Source: Pirellulaceae bacterium
Lineage (GTDB): Bacteria > Planctomycetota > Planctomycetia > Pirellulales > Pirellulaceae
Assembly: GCA_028281725.1 (NCBI GenBank)
Contig: JANQJJ010000483.1
Coordinates: forward strand, 1-38,499
Direction: 5' to 3'
DNA length: 38,499 nt
Shown: piece after piece, positions 1 to 9,180 of the stretch
Numbering within the stretch: the stretch's first letter is position 1
How the letters are laid out: each line of letters starts with the position of its first letter
The notes under the pieces: model-generated
Database searches by the model: none
What the model was told of the DNA's origin: nothing
What the model saw: the letters and a program-made list of their open reading frames with translations, nothing else
Made by a program: the position numbers and the translations under genes

Positions 1-878
1 AAATTCAAGCCGCGCTCGACGGAGCCATGCGAGCCGCCTTGGAACAGTGGCTTAACAGTAATCGCTCGGTCGCCGAGGGAATCATCGCGAGAATCATCGC
101 GGCTGCCCGCGCCCGTGCCGCCTCGCGCGCCGCGTCCGAGTCGGTCTCTCGTAAATCGAGCACCTCTCGCGGGGCCATGTTGCCAGGCAAGCTGAGCGAC
201 TGCCTGGCGGCAGGTCGGGGCAACTCGGAACTGTTCATCGTCGAAGGCGATTCCGCCGGTGGTAGTGCCAAACAAGGCCGCGACCGGAACCATCAAGCGA
301 TCCTGCCGCTACGTGGAAAAGTGCTCAACACCGAATGCGCCAACCTGAAAAAGGTACTCGAGAACAAAGAACTGCAGGACGTGGTTACCGCCCTGGGATG
401 CGGCATTGGCAAGAATCTGGATGTTTCCAAAATCCGCTACGAACGGGTCATCCTGCTAGCCGACGCCGACTCCGACGGGCATCACATTACGACTCTGTTG
501 CTGACGTTCTTCTATCGCCACCTGGCCCCTCTGATCTCTGACGGGCGCATCTTCATTGCCCTGCCGCCCCTGTACCGGATTGACATCGGCAAAGAAACAT
601 TTTGGGCCGCCGACGACGCCGACCGCGAGCGGATCATCGCCAAGTCGGATCGGCGCTCCAAACCGGAAATCACACGGTTCAAGGGGCTCGGCGAAATGAT
701 GCCCAAAGTCCTTTGGGACACCACGCTGAATCCTTCGACCCGGCGGCTGTTGCGAGTCGAGATCGATGATCAACTCGAGACCGATCGCATTGTCTCCAAT
801 CTCATGGGCCGCGACGCGTCGGCTCGCTTCCGATTTATCATGGACCGAGCCGAAGATGCCCAGGAAATCGATGTCTAG
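1..878 (+). CDS. gyrB: DNA gyrase / topoisomerase IV subunit B, C-terminal part (5' truncated by window edge)
   Basis: This is the C-terminal part of the ATPase/TOPRIM subunit of a type IIA topoisomerase, which changes DNA supercoiling or unlinks chromosomes together with a GyrA/ParC subunit. The reading frame is open from base 3, so the gene starts outside the window. The TOPRIM fold is clear: EGDSAGGSAKQGRDR carries the catalytic Glu (codon 243-245), and the metal-binding DADSDG carries the DxDxD residues (codons 462-476). LPLRGKVLN and RFKGLGEM are also family signatures. The DNA-binding tail is the usual short form, ending shortly after a RFIMDRAED-like stretch, without the insertion of proteobacterial GyrB. 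GyrB and ParE are hard to separate from this fragment. ALGCGIGKN followed by LLLTFFYRH looks more GyrB-like, so the symbol is a best guess. No gyrA/parC partner is visible. Confidence 0.93.
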   Translation, partial: IQAALDGAMRAALEQWLNSNRSVAEGIIARIIAAARARAASRAASESVSRKSSTSRGAMLPGKLSDCLAAGRGNSELFIVEGDSAGGSAKQGRDRNHQAILPLRGKVLNTECANLKKVLENKELQDVVTALGCGIGKNLDVSKIRYERVILLADADSDGHHITTLLLTFFYRHLAPLISDGRIFIALPPLYRIDIGKETFWAADDADRERIIAKSDRRSKPEITRFKGLGEMMPKVLWDTTLNPSTRRLLRVEIDDQLETDRIVSNLMGRDASARFRFIMDRAEDAQEIDV

Positions 879-1095
879 CTCTGCCCCCGACGCGGCGCCC
901 GGGCGACTCCTCAAAGACCGCAGCTGCGGTAACTCGCAGCCCTCACCGATGTCGCAGCCATCACAATAGCTACAGACAGGCTCACGCCATCGCTCGGCGG
1001 CAGTTTGTCGCACTATCCATTGCATCCCATCGGGCGGCGTGCCCGATTCAATTCACAGCACGCCTCCCCCATTCAGGCCAAACAGGAATCCGACC

Positions 1096-1578
1096 ATGGC
1101 CCCGTCCCACTATCCTTCGGGTACCGCATTCCCTTCAGACGAATCAGCACTACTGGAATCTTCACCGACCCCACAGCTTCAGCCATCCGAACCAGTCGGT
1201 CCGAAACAGACGGTCCTGATTCTCGAAGACGAGCCCATTGAGCTGCGTTTGCTCAGCCAACATCTGCAGTCGCTGGGTCTGGAGATCATCACTGCCTCAA
1301 CGGTCGCCGAAGCGGAACGACAATTCCAAACCCAAGTTATCCAACTGGCAATCTTCGACGTCAAGCTGCCCGATGGATCCGGCCTGGAACTGTGTGAGCG
1401 AATCGACGACGACCCCACCCACTCAGGTATCCCCATCATCGTGCTCAGTGGCTCAAGGCTAGCAGACATCGTCAAGCAGACTCGGGCCAGTGGCGGCTGC
1501 TTCTTTATCAGCAAACCGTATGATCCCAACGTGCTGATGACCATTATCGAGCGAGCCCTCGGCACCAATTTTGAATGA
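1096..1578 (+). CDS. Stand-alone response regulator receiver protein
   Basis: A 160-residue protein made of a Pro/Ser-rich leader of about 35 residues and one CheY-like receiver domain (about 38-157). The acidic pair is E44/D45 in LILEDEP, the predicted phospho-acceptor is D88 in FDVKLPDGSG, the switch hydroxyl is S118 in VLSGS, and the invariant Lys is K140 in SKPYD, so the domain should be phosphorylatable. No output domain follows, so it probably works by protein-protein contact, as in CheY or Spo0F, or as part of a phosphorelay. The start is chosen at the ATG at 1096 because AGGAA (1084-1088) lies 7 bases upstream. An in-frame ATG at 1039 has no such site. No histidine kinase is nearby, so the partner and pathway are unknown. 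Confidence 0.88.
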   Translation: MAPSHYPSGTAFPSDESALLESSPTPQLQPSEPVGPKQTVLILEDEPIELRLLSQHLQSLGLEIITASTVAEAERQFQTQVIQLAIFDVKLPDGSGLELCERIDDDPTHSGIPIIVLSGSRLADIVKQTRASGGCFFISKPYDPNVLMTIIERALGTNFE

Positions 1579-1721
1579 AGCGACGCTCCGAAGAATGGAA
1601 TACATGACGCTGGGATGCGGGTATGGGCCTGCCGATACAGAGGTGTGGACGCGGGGGGCAGACGCTACCACGCAGCGGTCGGCGACAATGGGTGAAGATG
1701 GGGGAGCGGTGGTGGTGCGTG

Positions 1722-4211
1722 TTACTCTGAAGGCTGCTTTCGAGCCGCGGCGGTGGCGAGCTCAATTTTTGACAAAGCCGTGTCAATGGCCTGGCTCTCG
1801 TCGGTCGTCATCGTCTTGGCCGCACTAAACCTCAGACGATAGTAGAGCGACGTAAGAAAATTTAAGGCATCGCCAACCTCATCCGTTTCAACCGCCTCGC
1901 GACGAGAGAGTGCCAAAGTCGCATTTTGCGTGAACTCGCGCGGTGTTTGTGAGGCGTGCCGTTGCAAGCCAAAGTCTTCAAGCAGCTTCAGGCAGCGAGC
2001 ATAAAACGCTTGCTCAATGGTCGTTTTGTCGCGAACCATACCCAGCCGTTTTGCCAGACTGGGCGCCAGCCGCGGAAGCAGAACAGCCAACCTCCAAATG
2101 AAGAATCCCATCGCGACCAAGACGAGAATCACCACCGCCAAGGGACCCGCAAGACCGGCGCCGCCGAGCAACGACCCGTCTTCTAGGCGATTTCTCAGAC
2201 GGTTGAAATTGTCGACCAGACCCTTGTAGGCATCCTGGCTGTTCTCGGCAACCGGCGCATAGAGACTATTTTCACCGTTCAGCTTCTGCCCTTCGACAAC
2301 GTAGTCCTTCCAAAGCTTCTCAACGTAGTCGATAGCCTGCCCCTGTTGCTCGACGATGAGTGCTTCGCCACCCTCGGATGATGGCGTGGGATCGAACCGA
2401 ACCCAGTAGTAGGGACTATCAGTAAGCCAGCCATCCAAATCCGACCCTTCGAGTTGTTCGCGGCTGAACAGGCCTTCCACCCACGCGTGAGCGTCACTCT
2501 GCTTGACTGAAAAGTAGCCGCCCAGCGAATTGAACTCGAGCGGTCGATAGCCCACGACGATTCTCCCCGGGATGCCCGTTTGTCGCATCATGACCAGCAG
2601 GGCGGAGGCAAAATATTGACAGTGTCCTTTGCGTTGATTGACGACAAAATCCTCGATCGGATCGATGTCGGGATCACTCGGCGGACTCAGATCCAGGGTG
2701 TAACGAAACTCGCCAGAGGTCACCAGGTGCGACTCAAACTCTCGGGCGGCCCGCAGCACATCCGTTGGCGGACAGCCTGCCTTTCGCAGAATCATGCGCC
2801 GGTACTCATCCACCTGGAAAAAGTTGGGAAATCCGAAATACAGACTGGAGCCTCCCAACAATCCGTCGCGACTATGTCTTCGCAAGCGGGCCGGCATGAC
2901 TGGTAGCTGAGTCCGATTTCCGAACCCGGCGGATCCGATCTGGTAGACCAGAGACTTCCCGCCCGAAAGCTCGCTAGCTTCGTATTCATCCAGCAACATG
3001 CTGAACGAATCGTATCCAAACTCGATCTTCTGCTGCTTGTTAATCGCGAAACAGGGTGGAACGGTATACAGAGTCGATGCAAATTGCCGCTCGATGTCAA
3101 ACTCTACTTCGACGAGGTCCCTTCCGCCCACAATCGATGGTCTGAGCGTTTCGATCGTATCCAGAGGGCGGGGGAAAAAGATACCGCTATATCTCCATTC
3201 CCCCCGACTGGCGCGATACCTGCGGCTGGTCGACCCGTAGAAATCAAACACCCGAGCTCGCAAATAGGGCGGCTCCGCGATCTCATAGAGTTGTCGTGAG
3301 TTCACATCCGTCAGCGTGATTCGCATGACCGGTGTTGGGTCTTGCAGAATGCGACCTAACACACCCACCGCAAGAGAATCCTTGGGCAAGCCCACCCGTT
3401 GCTTGGGGCCGAGCGGGGGCTGAAAGCCCGCTGGAGTGGTTCGAGGCAGCAGATAAAAAAACAGTCCGGCGAAGGCAAGTGCCCCCAGCCCGATTGGAAC
3501 CGACTGCAGCGTCCGGCGGACCATTCGGCTGCGCAACACATCCGGGGAGGCGAGCGGCCTGCTCGAAACGACCTGCTTCTTTCCAGAGTCTCCCAGGACC
3601 GAGCTGACGACTCGTCGAAACAGCAGCTCGGCAAGCTTGGGAACAGGCTGTTCGATGGTCGGATCAATCTGAACGAGCGTCGCATAGCGCGCGAAAAGAA
3701 AGAGCGAAGAAACCCAAAGAATTACAATCGGAGCCAGCAAGATGCCGAAGACGATGTTGTCATTGACCAGGGCTGCTACCACCATTTCCAACAACAAGAA
3801 GATCGCGAGCTGTTCGAAGATTCGCAGGTTCTTGCGCTGCAAAAACAAGACAGCTTCCGGAAAGACCAATAAGCCGGCTACGGCCAGTAGCTGTCCGCTT
3901 TCAGAGGGCACGTAAAACGTGTTGTAGACGTAGATACCAACCGCAATGCTCGTAGCCGCAGTCATACCAAAGTAGCTGCCGATCCGCCCGATCTCGAACC
4001 ACTCCAGCGTATCGACGAAAACAAAACCAGCCAGGCTGACGAAAAAAATCAAGATCGGCAAGAAGAGGCTATCGCTACCGGTTGCCACCAACATGGCTGT
4101 CAGCCAGGCGATTACCGCGAAATGCAATGTGAGAGTACAGCGCAGCCGCTTTACCTTGGTGGGGTCCATGAGAAATATGGCTCCAAATCGCCCTTCGAAA
4201 CGTTCAACCAT
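1722..4211 (-). CDS. Membrane-anchored transglutaminase-like protein (TgpA/DUF3488 type)
   Basis: An 829-residue membrane protein of the TgpA type. The N-terminal third (about 25-260) holds several hydrophobic segments that match a DUF3488-like membrane region. A transglutaminase core follows with an intact Cys-His-Asp triad: C531 in KGHCQYFAS, H575 in DAHAWVE and D607 in RFDPTP. The motif GIPGRIVVGYRP between them is characteristic. A further membrane helix lies near 690-715, followed by a cytoplasmic DUF4129-like tail. It is the last gene of a MoxR - DUF58 - transglutaminase cluster, a common bacterial arrangement of poorly known role linked to envelope or protease-like function. Its 5' end overlaps the DUF58 gene. 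Two starts are possible: 4211, preceded by CAGGT, and ATG at 4169. The substrate is unknown. Confidence 0.88.
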   Translation of the reverse strand: MVERFEGRFGAIFLMDPTKVKRLRCTLTLHFAVIAWLTAMLVATGSDSLFLPILIFFVSLAGFVFVDTLEWFEIGRIGSYFGMTAATSIAVGIYVYNTFYVPSESGQLLAVAGLLVFPEAVLFLQRKNLRIFEQLAIFLLLEMVVAALVNDNIVFGILLAPIVILWVSSLFLFARYATLVQIDPTIEQPVPKLAELLFRRVVSSVLGDSGKKQVVSSRPLASPDVLRSRMVRRTLQSVPIGLGALAFAGLFFYLLPRTTPAGFQPPLGPKQRVGLPKDSLAVGVLGRILQDPTPVMRITLTDVNSRQLYEIAEPPYLRARVFDFYGSTSRRYRASRGEWRYSGIFFPRPLDTIETLRPSIVGGRDLVEVEFDIERQFASTLYTVPPCFAINKQQKIEFGYDSFSMLLDEYEASELSGGKSLVYQIGSAGFGNRTQLPVMPARLRRHSRDGLLGGSSLYFGFPNFFQVDEYRRMILRKAGCPPTDVLRAAREFESHLVTSGEFRYTLDLSPPSDPDIDPIEDFVVNQRKGHCQYFASALLVMMRQTGIPGRIVVGYRPLEFNSLGGYFSVKQSDAHAWVEGLFSREQLEGSDLDGWLTDSPYYWVRFDPTPSSEGGEALIVEQQGQAIDYVEKLWKDYVVEGQKLNGENSLYAPVAENSQDAYKGLVDNFNRLRNRLEDGSLLGGAGLAGPLAVVILVLVAMGFFIWRLAVLLPRLAPSLAKRLGMVRDKTTIEQAFYARCLKLLEDFGLQRHASQTPREFTQNATLALSRREAVETDEVGDALNFLTSLYYRLRFSAAKTMTTDESQAIDTALSKIELATAAARKQPSE

Positions 4212-5449
4212 TTTACCTGAAGACGGGCTATCAATCGCCGCCCGAAGGAGTCTGTGTCCAGTTCCCGTAGCATTGCGGTTTGATCTTCGCGCGTACTGAC
4301 AACCAACAGATAGGGGTTCGCGAGAATTGGAACTCCCAGCCCACGAATGGATTCCATCAAATCCGGTGCCTCAGTCGCATGCACAACCGCCAATTGATCT
4401 AGAAGATTATTTACAAGCACCGCACTTTGCACGCTGGGCGAAACGTAACGTTCTCGACCGGCGACTGCCACGGCGAGTTTGTCTCGGCCCCCAGCGGCAG
4501 TCGCACTCGCCAGCGTTGCCAGAAACGAGATCGCCAACTCAACGTGAGAGTCCCATTCTTGCAGTCCCTTGCCGACCGGCCGGTACAGATCCAACAGCAC
4601 GCTAACCTGTCGCCGACGTTGTTGCTCAAACTGACGAACGGAAAGCTCGCCCAGCCGCGCCGTAGTGCGCCAGTGAATCCATCTACGGGAATCGCCACTC
4701 TCCCAGGGTCGCAGTCCGTAGAACTCCGCTTCGTGCACCCCTGATTTGGATGACGACTTCGCCTGCCCTTGCCGCTCCTGCTGAAACAGCTTGGCTGCCA
4801 GAGGGGTCAATTCCCCCTGCGCCGGACGGACCGTGATTTCCGTGACATTGTCGAGTGTGCACCAACCTCGTCCGAGCCCGATGGGAAACCGTGTCGACAA
4901 CGTACTCGGGCCAACGCGATATCGTCCACGCTGGTGAAAAGCCAGCTGATACTTGCAGGTACTCGCTCCCTTCGGCTTGACTTCATCGACCAGGGCCAGA
5001 CCTTTGTCAGGCAGTCGGCGGCGGCTGGGAAGCACCTGGTGCAGCGGATCTTCCACCATGACAACCCAGGAGCCAAGCCAGTGTTTGGGATTGGAGATGG
5101 TCACGAAAAGCTCGGTCTCCTTGCCAACCATCGTGTGGTCCGGCGTACGTCGCGTCGCCGTTAAACCGAGCAGGGTGCGTACGTTGAACCGCCATTGCAA
5201 CAGCAGCAGACCAATCATCGCACCGGCCAGAAGAATCAACAGATTGATATCTCGTATAACGGCTCCAACAAATATGAACAGCAGCACACCAATGAAATGG
5301 ACGCCCTCGCGAGTCAGGCGAAACCGGACGGTCGACAACTGCCTGACGCGGTCCCGCTGACGCTTCCTGAGCCAACGTTGCCAGAGTGACTCCAGCAGTG
5401 TCCGCCGAGGCGGAACAACGGATTTGGACGCTGATTCGACGGAAGCCAT
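4151..5449 (-). CDS. DUF58 domain protein
   Basis: A 432-residue protein with an N-terminal basic stretch, two closely spaced membrane helices (about 52-66 and 69-85), a beta-rich extracytoplasmic-looking middle, and a C-terminal DUF58 core. The core signature is GLRPWESGDSRRWIHW followed by TARLGELSVRQFE (about 245-275). The DUF58 region is thought to be related to von Willebrand A folds, and the VSVLLDLYRP strand after the signature fits this. DUF58 proteins nearly always pair with MoxR AAA+ ATPases, as here: moxR is directly upstream with a 59-base gap, and the transglutaminase gene overlaps the 3' end. This supports one transcription unit. The likely role is as a MoxR client or adaptor in envelope or complex assembly, but the substrate is unknown. 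Confidence 0.88.
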   Translation of the reverse strand: MASVESASKSVVPPRRTLLESLWQRWLRKRQRDRVRQLSTVRFRLTREGVHFIGVLLFIFVGAVIRDINLLILLAGAMIGLLLLQWRFNVRTLLGLTATRRTPDHTMVGKETELFVTISNPKHWLGSWVVMVEDPLHQVLPSRRRLPDKGLALVDEVKPKGASTCKYQLAFHQRGRYRVGPSTLSTRFPIGLGRGWCTLDNVTEITVRPAQGELTPLAAKLFQQERQGQAKSSSKSGVHEAEFYGLRPWESGDSRRWIHWRTTARLGELSVRQFEQQRRRQVSVLLDLYRPVGKGLQEWDSHVELAISFLATLASATAAGGRDKLAVAVAGRERYVSPSVQSAVLVNNLLDQLAVVHATEAPDLMESIRGLGVPILANPYLLVVSTREDQTAMLRELDTDSFGRRLIARLQVKWLNVSKGDLEPYFSWTPPR

Positions 5450-5508
5450 GGTCTGGCTCTCTGGAAGTTAAACGAGCAGGGCGAGAACTAAAAGTAACTA
5501 AAGCGGGC

Positions 5509-6453
5509 TTACGTCGGCACCGTTAGGTTACCGAGCAACTGCCGCACCGTCTCCTCTGACGCCGAACGGTCGGCACCGGGCAACATGCCTCGCGGCACGA
5601 TCCGGTGAGCAAGCACCGGAATTGCCAAGCGTTTGATGTCATCGGGAATCACGTGATCTCGGTTTTCAACGGTCGCCAATGCCTGGGCCGCTCGGTAGTA
5701 GGCAATCGCTCCACGCGTACTCACGCCCACTTGGACCGCATCACTCTCGCGAGTCGCGTGGACCACGTCCAGCAAGTAGTTTACCAACGTCTCATGAAAC
5801 TCGACGGAGCGGACCACGCGCTGCAATTGTCCGATCCGCTCAAGCGAGATAACCGGCTGCAGCGTATCGACCGGTTCACCCACTCGATGGGAATTGAGCA
5901 GTTTCAACTCTTGGTCACGATCCGGATACCCCACCGTGATACGCAACAAGAATCGATCCAGCTGGCTTTCGGGAAGCAGATAAGTCCCTTCGAATTCGAA
6001 CGGATTCTGCGTTGCGATTACCAGTAGCGGCTGAGGCAGGCCATGCGTCTCGCCATCGGCGCTCACCTGGCCTTCTCCCATCGCTTCCAACAGGGCACTC
6101 TGCGTCCGAGGCGGAGCACGATTGATCTCATCGGCGAGCACGACGTTGGCGAAGATCGGACCGGGATTAAATGTGAATTCGCCGCTGGAAGAATTATAGA
6201 TACTGCTCCCGGTAATATCGCTCGGAAGCAAGTCGGGCGTAAACTGCAACCGAGTAAAACGACCATCAATACTGCGGGCAAGCGCTTTGGCAATCAGCGT
6301 CTTGCCAACTCCCGGCACATCTTCTAAAAGAATGTGCTCTCCAGCGAGCAACGCAGCAACCACCAGTTTGATGACGTCTGATTTACCTAGAACCGCAAGC
6401 TCGATATTGGCCCGCAGCTTTTCCAGATCTCCCACGCTATTCGCTTCAGTCAT
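5509..6453 (-). CDS. MoxR family AAA+ ATPase
   Basis: A 314-residue AAA+ ATPase of the MoxR family, whose members act as chaperone-like remodellers for VWA or DUF58 partners. Walker A is DVPGVGKT (45-52), Walker B is VVLADE (104-109) followed by INRAPPRTQSALLEAM, and sensor 1 is in VIATQNP. The GTYLLPESQLDRF stretch is a strong MoxR marker, and the C-terminal lid domain is complete. Length is normal for the family. The start at 6453 is well supported by AAGGGG five bases upstream. It is the first gene of the minus-strand cluster moxR - DUF58 - transglutaminase and is divergent from the PQQ-propeller gene, so the promoter should lie in 6454-6739. Confidence 0.94.
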   Translation of the reverse strand: MTEANSVGDLEKLRANIELAVLGKSDVIKLVVAALLAGEHILLEDVPGVGKTLIAKALARSIDGRFTRLQFTPDLLPSDITGSSIYNSSSGEFTFNPGPIFANVVLADEINRAPPRTQSALLEAMGEGQVSADGETHGLPQPLLVIATQNPFEFEGTYLLPESQLDRFLLRITVGYPDRDQELKLLNSHRVGEPVDTLQPVISLERIGQLQRVVRSVEFHETLVNYLLDVVHATRESDAVQVGVSTRGAIAYYRAAQALATVENRDHVIPDDIKRLAIPVLAHRIVPRGMLPGADRSASEETVRQLLGNLTVPT

Positions 6454-6739
6454 GAAACCCCTTAAAATGGCCTAGCGGATCCTGTGTTGTGTTCGGTTCG
6501 AAAAGCTGAACCAGACCGGAGTTCCATTCTGCCAGGGTATCTGACAAAGCTGCTGATGCGTCGTAGCGACGACTTGCAGGGCGGCATACAGTACTCATGG
6601 AACGCATCGGGCCGAACCTTTATACACTGTTACTGGCCCTGAAGAAACTGGACGAAGCCGGCCGCTGGTGAACTCTCATTCGGTCGCATGGACGTCGGTA
6701 TTGGCAACGCAGTTTTCATTTTGCATCGCAGGCACCCTT

Positions 6740-8419
6740 ATGAACTCAGCTATTTCGAACGAACCCTCGAACCAGGTCGCCAGACGCTCCTTTCGCAGGC
6801 TGCCCTGGATGATGGCCGTCATTGCCGCAGCCGGAATCGCAGTTTTGCGCCTCAACGCGGCGAACTTTGACTTCGGTGCGGTGACGCTCTTGACCTTTTT
6901 GCTATCGATCGTGATTTGGTTGTGCGTAGTCTGGGGATTCCAACGATCCCATCTGCCGCGATCCGCGTGGCGGCTGACGTTGGCGCTACCGATTCTTGCG
7001 AGCATCGTTTTCTTTTCCATCTACCGACTTGAGCGAGTCGACGGAGAGCTCAATCCGCAGTTCCGCAATCGATTCCAGCCTGCCGCCGCTCTTCCGGAGA
7101 CGCTCGCCCCGGCAGACTTGGTTCCGACGATCGCAGAACCTCGCCAGAGCGACTACCCTCAGTTTCTTGGGCCCAGCCGAGATGGTATGGTCGATACGGT
7201 GGCGATCGATCCCGACTGGGACGCCAACCCGCCAGAGATCGCTTGGCAACAAACGATTGGCGATGGCTGGTCGGCCTTCGCGGTGCAAGGCGATATGGCC
7301 GTGACGATGGAACAGAGGGACCAAGAGGAATGGGTCTCGGCCTACAACGTTCTCGATGGCTCGCTGTTGTGGAAGTACGTCATCGCAGCGCGGCATACCA
7401 ACGTCATGGGAGGCACGGGCCCGCGCAGCACTCCAACGATCTCGAACAATCGAGTGTATGCCTGCTCGGCCGTCAGCCACTTTGCCTGTCTGGACCTGCT
7501 CAGCGGCCAAAAGATCTGGTCGCAAGAACTGCTGGAACTGGCCGATTCCACTCAGGCGGATTTTGAATCCTCAGTCGCTTGGGGACGTAGCGCTTCTCCG
7601 CTGATTGTCGGCAATCAAGTCGTCATTCCGCTAGGCGGCTCCGCCGAAAATGCTATGGCAACCCTCGTGTCGTTTGATGCAGAGACCGGTCAGGAATTGT
7701 GGCGAGCAGGCGAAGATCAAATCAGTTACTCTTCGCCGATGCTAGCAACATTGGCCGGAGTGCAGCAGCTATTGCTGATCTCGGAAGCCGAGTTGGCAGC
7801 CTATACGATCGATTCAGGCAAGACACTCTGGTCGGTTCCATGGCCGGGCAGTAGCGCCGGCTCCGCCACGGTCTCCCAGCCCGTACAGATCACCCCTTCG
7901 CGGATCTTGATGTCCAAAGGCTATGGCGTCGGCGCTCAAGTCATCGAGCTGTCTAGCGACGGCCCGTCATGGACGAGCGAAGAAGTGTGGAAGAATGCGG
8001 TGGTCCTCAAAACCAAGTTCACAACGTGCGTGATACGAGACGGATATGGGTACGGACTCAGTGATGGAATTTTGGAATGCGTTGATCTTGCCAGCGGCAA
8101 GCGTCAATGGAAAAGAGGGAGGTATCGCCAGGGGCAAGTTCTGTTGGTAGGCCAGCATCTCCTGATCACAGCCGAGAATGGCGAAATTGCGCTAGTCGCT
8201 GCCACCCCGGAGCGATTCAGTGAACTCGCTAAGCTGCCGGTCATCGGTGATGTCACCTGGAACACGGCAGCGATCTCTGGGAATCGACTGTTGGTCCGCA
8301 ACTCCGATGAAGCGGCTTGCGTGCTGCTGCCTTTGGTCGAGGAAAAAGGCACGCCCGAATCGACCAGTAGCGAGCAGATCTCTGCCGAGGGCGAACAAGT
8401 CATCGAGTCGTCCCTCTGA
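6740..8419 (+). CDS. Membrane-anchored PQQ-like beta-propeller protein
   Basis: The N-terminus holds about three hydrophobic helices (about 22-38, 45-67 and 77-95). They are followed by a conserved YPQFLGPSRDG motif and a long region of PQQ/BamB-like propeller blades, with recurring patterns such as YNVLDGSLLWKY, LLSGQKIWSQEL, DAETGQELWRAG and DLASGKRQWKRG. The last blades reach close to the C-terminus, which ends in an acidic Ser/Glu-rich tail. Such proteins are very common in planctomycetes. Some bind PQQ, but most are probably non-enzymatic scaffolds, and no clear catalytic residues are visible here. The start at 6740 is preferred because AGG lies 7 bases upstream. A longer GTG start at 6668 is open but less likely. 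No partner gene is implied. Confidence 0.85.
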   Translation: MNSAISNEPSNQVARRSFRRLPWMMAVIAAAGIAVLRLNAANFDFGAVTLLTFLLSIVIWLCVVWGFQRSHLPRSAWRLTLALPILASIVFFSIYRLERVDGELNPQFRNRFQPAAALPETLAPADLVPTIAEPRQSDYPQFLGPSRDGMVDTVAIDPDWDANPPEIAWQQTIGDGWSAFAVQGDMAVTMEQRDQEEWVSAYNVLDGSLLWKYVIAARHTNVMGGTGPRSTPTISNNRVYACSAVSHFACLDLLSGQKIWSQELLELADSTQADFESSVAWGRSASPLIVGNQVVIPLGGSAENAMATLVSFDAETGQELWRAGEDQISYSSPMLATLAGVQQLLLISEAELAAYTIDSGKTLWSVPWPGSSAGSATVSQPVQITPSRILMSKGYGVGAQVIELSSDGPSWTSEEVWKNAVVLKTKFTTCVIRDGYGYGLSDGILECVDLASGKRQWKRGRYRQGQVLLVGQHLLITAENGEIALVAATPERFSELAKLPVIGDVTWNTAAISGNRLLVRNSDEAACVLLPLVEEKGTPESTSSEQISAEGEQVIESSL

Positions 8420-8451
8420 AGAATCACGTCGGCGCCAAACGGAAGTAAATT

Positions 8452-9156
8452 GTGAGTCAGAATCAATCGTTAGATATGCTGGTCGTCGCTCCTCATCCCG
8501 ATGATGCGGAACTGGGGATGGGCGGCGCAATCGCTAAAATGATCGACCTGGGATGGCGGGTAGGCATACTCGACCTAACCGACGGTGAGCCGACACCGTT
8601 TGGCGATCCGGAGACGCGGGCTGCCGAAACGTCGGCGGCCAGCGACATACTCGGCGTTACGTGGCGGGAGAACCTCGGCCTCAAAAACCGTTTCCTGGAG
8701 CCCACACTCGAGTCCCGGGCCAAGCTGGCCAACGTCTTTCGTCGTGTGAAGCCCAAGTGGCTCTTTGCACCGTATTGGGAAGACGCGCACCCAGATCATT
8801 TGGCGGCAACCGAGTTGGTTGAAGCCGCCCGCTTTTGGGCTAAACTGACCAAGAGCGATCTCCAGGGAGAACCCTTCCATCCGCAACGAGTCTTCCACTA
8901 CTACTGCGTTCACCTCAAACTGGTCGCGCAGCCAGCATTCGTGCTGGATATCTCGGACCAATGGGAACGCAAAGCTCAGTCGATCGCCAGCTTCGCTAGC
9001 CAGTTCACGATCGGTCGCGAGCACGTATCCCCTTCGATTCACGAGCGTATTCGCGACGAAGCTGCCTACTGGGGACGTTTGATAGGCACCCGCTACGGCG
9101 AACCGTTCACATCGCGAGAACCCATCGCGCTAAAAGATCTGACTCGGCTGATTTGA
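8452..9156 (+). CDS. bshB1: PIG-L family deacetylase, likely bacillithiol biosynthesis BshB1
   Basis: A 234-residue zinc-dependent deacetylase of the PIG-L/LmbE family. Zinc ligands are visible in APHPDDAELG (H15, D18) and DAHPDHLAA (H113, H116), with the catalytic Asp expected at D17. The LTDGEPTPFGDPETRAAE stretch (42-59) and the overall length match BshB1, which removes the acetyl group from GlcNAc-malate during bacillithiol synthesis. Other PIG-L deacetylases share the same zinc site, so the exact substrate is inferred. The GTG start at 8452 has GGAAG 8 bases upstream. The gene follows the PQQ-propeller gene by 32 bases on the same strand and may be co-transcribed. No bshA or bshC is in the window. 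Confidence 0.85.
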   Translation: MSQNQSLDMLVVAPHPDDAELGMGGAIAKMIDLGWRVGILDLTDGEPTPFGDPETRAAETSAASDILGVTWRENLGLKNRFLEPTLESRAKLANVFRRVKPKWLFAPYWEDAHPDHLAATELVEAARFWAKLTKSDLQGEPFHPQRVFHYYCVHLKLVAQPAFVLDISDQWERKAQSIASFASQFTIGREHVSPSIHERIRDEAAYWGRLIGTRYGEPFTSREPIALKDLTRLI

Positions 9157-9180
9157 CTGCCGCGTCGGGTTCGTTTGAGG

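Noticed and set aside
918-929. 12-base palindrome CCGCAGCTGCGG after the topoisomerase gene
   Set aside because: Perfect but too short to assign a function, and no T-run follows.
6597-6671. A 24-codon open frame (ATG to TGA) upstream of the PQQ-propeller gene
   Set aside because: No recognisable ribosome site and no conserved motif; short frames of this size occur by chance at this base composition.
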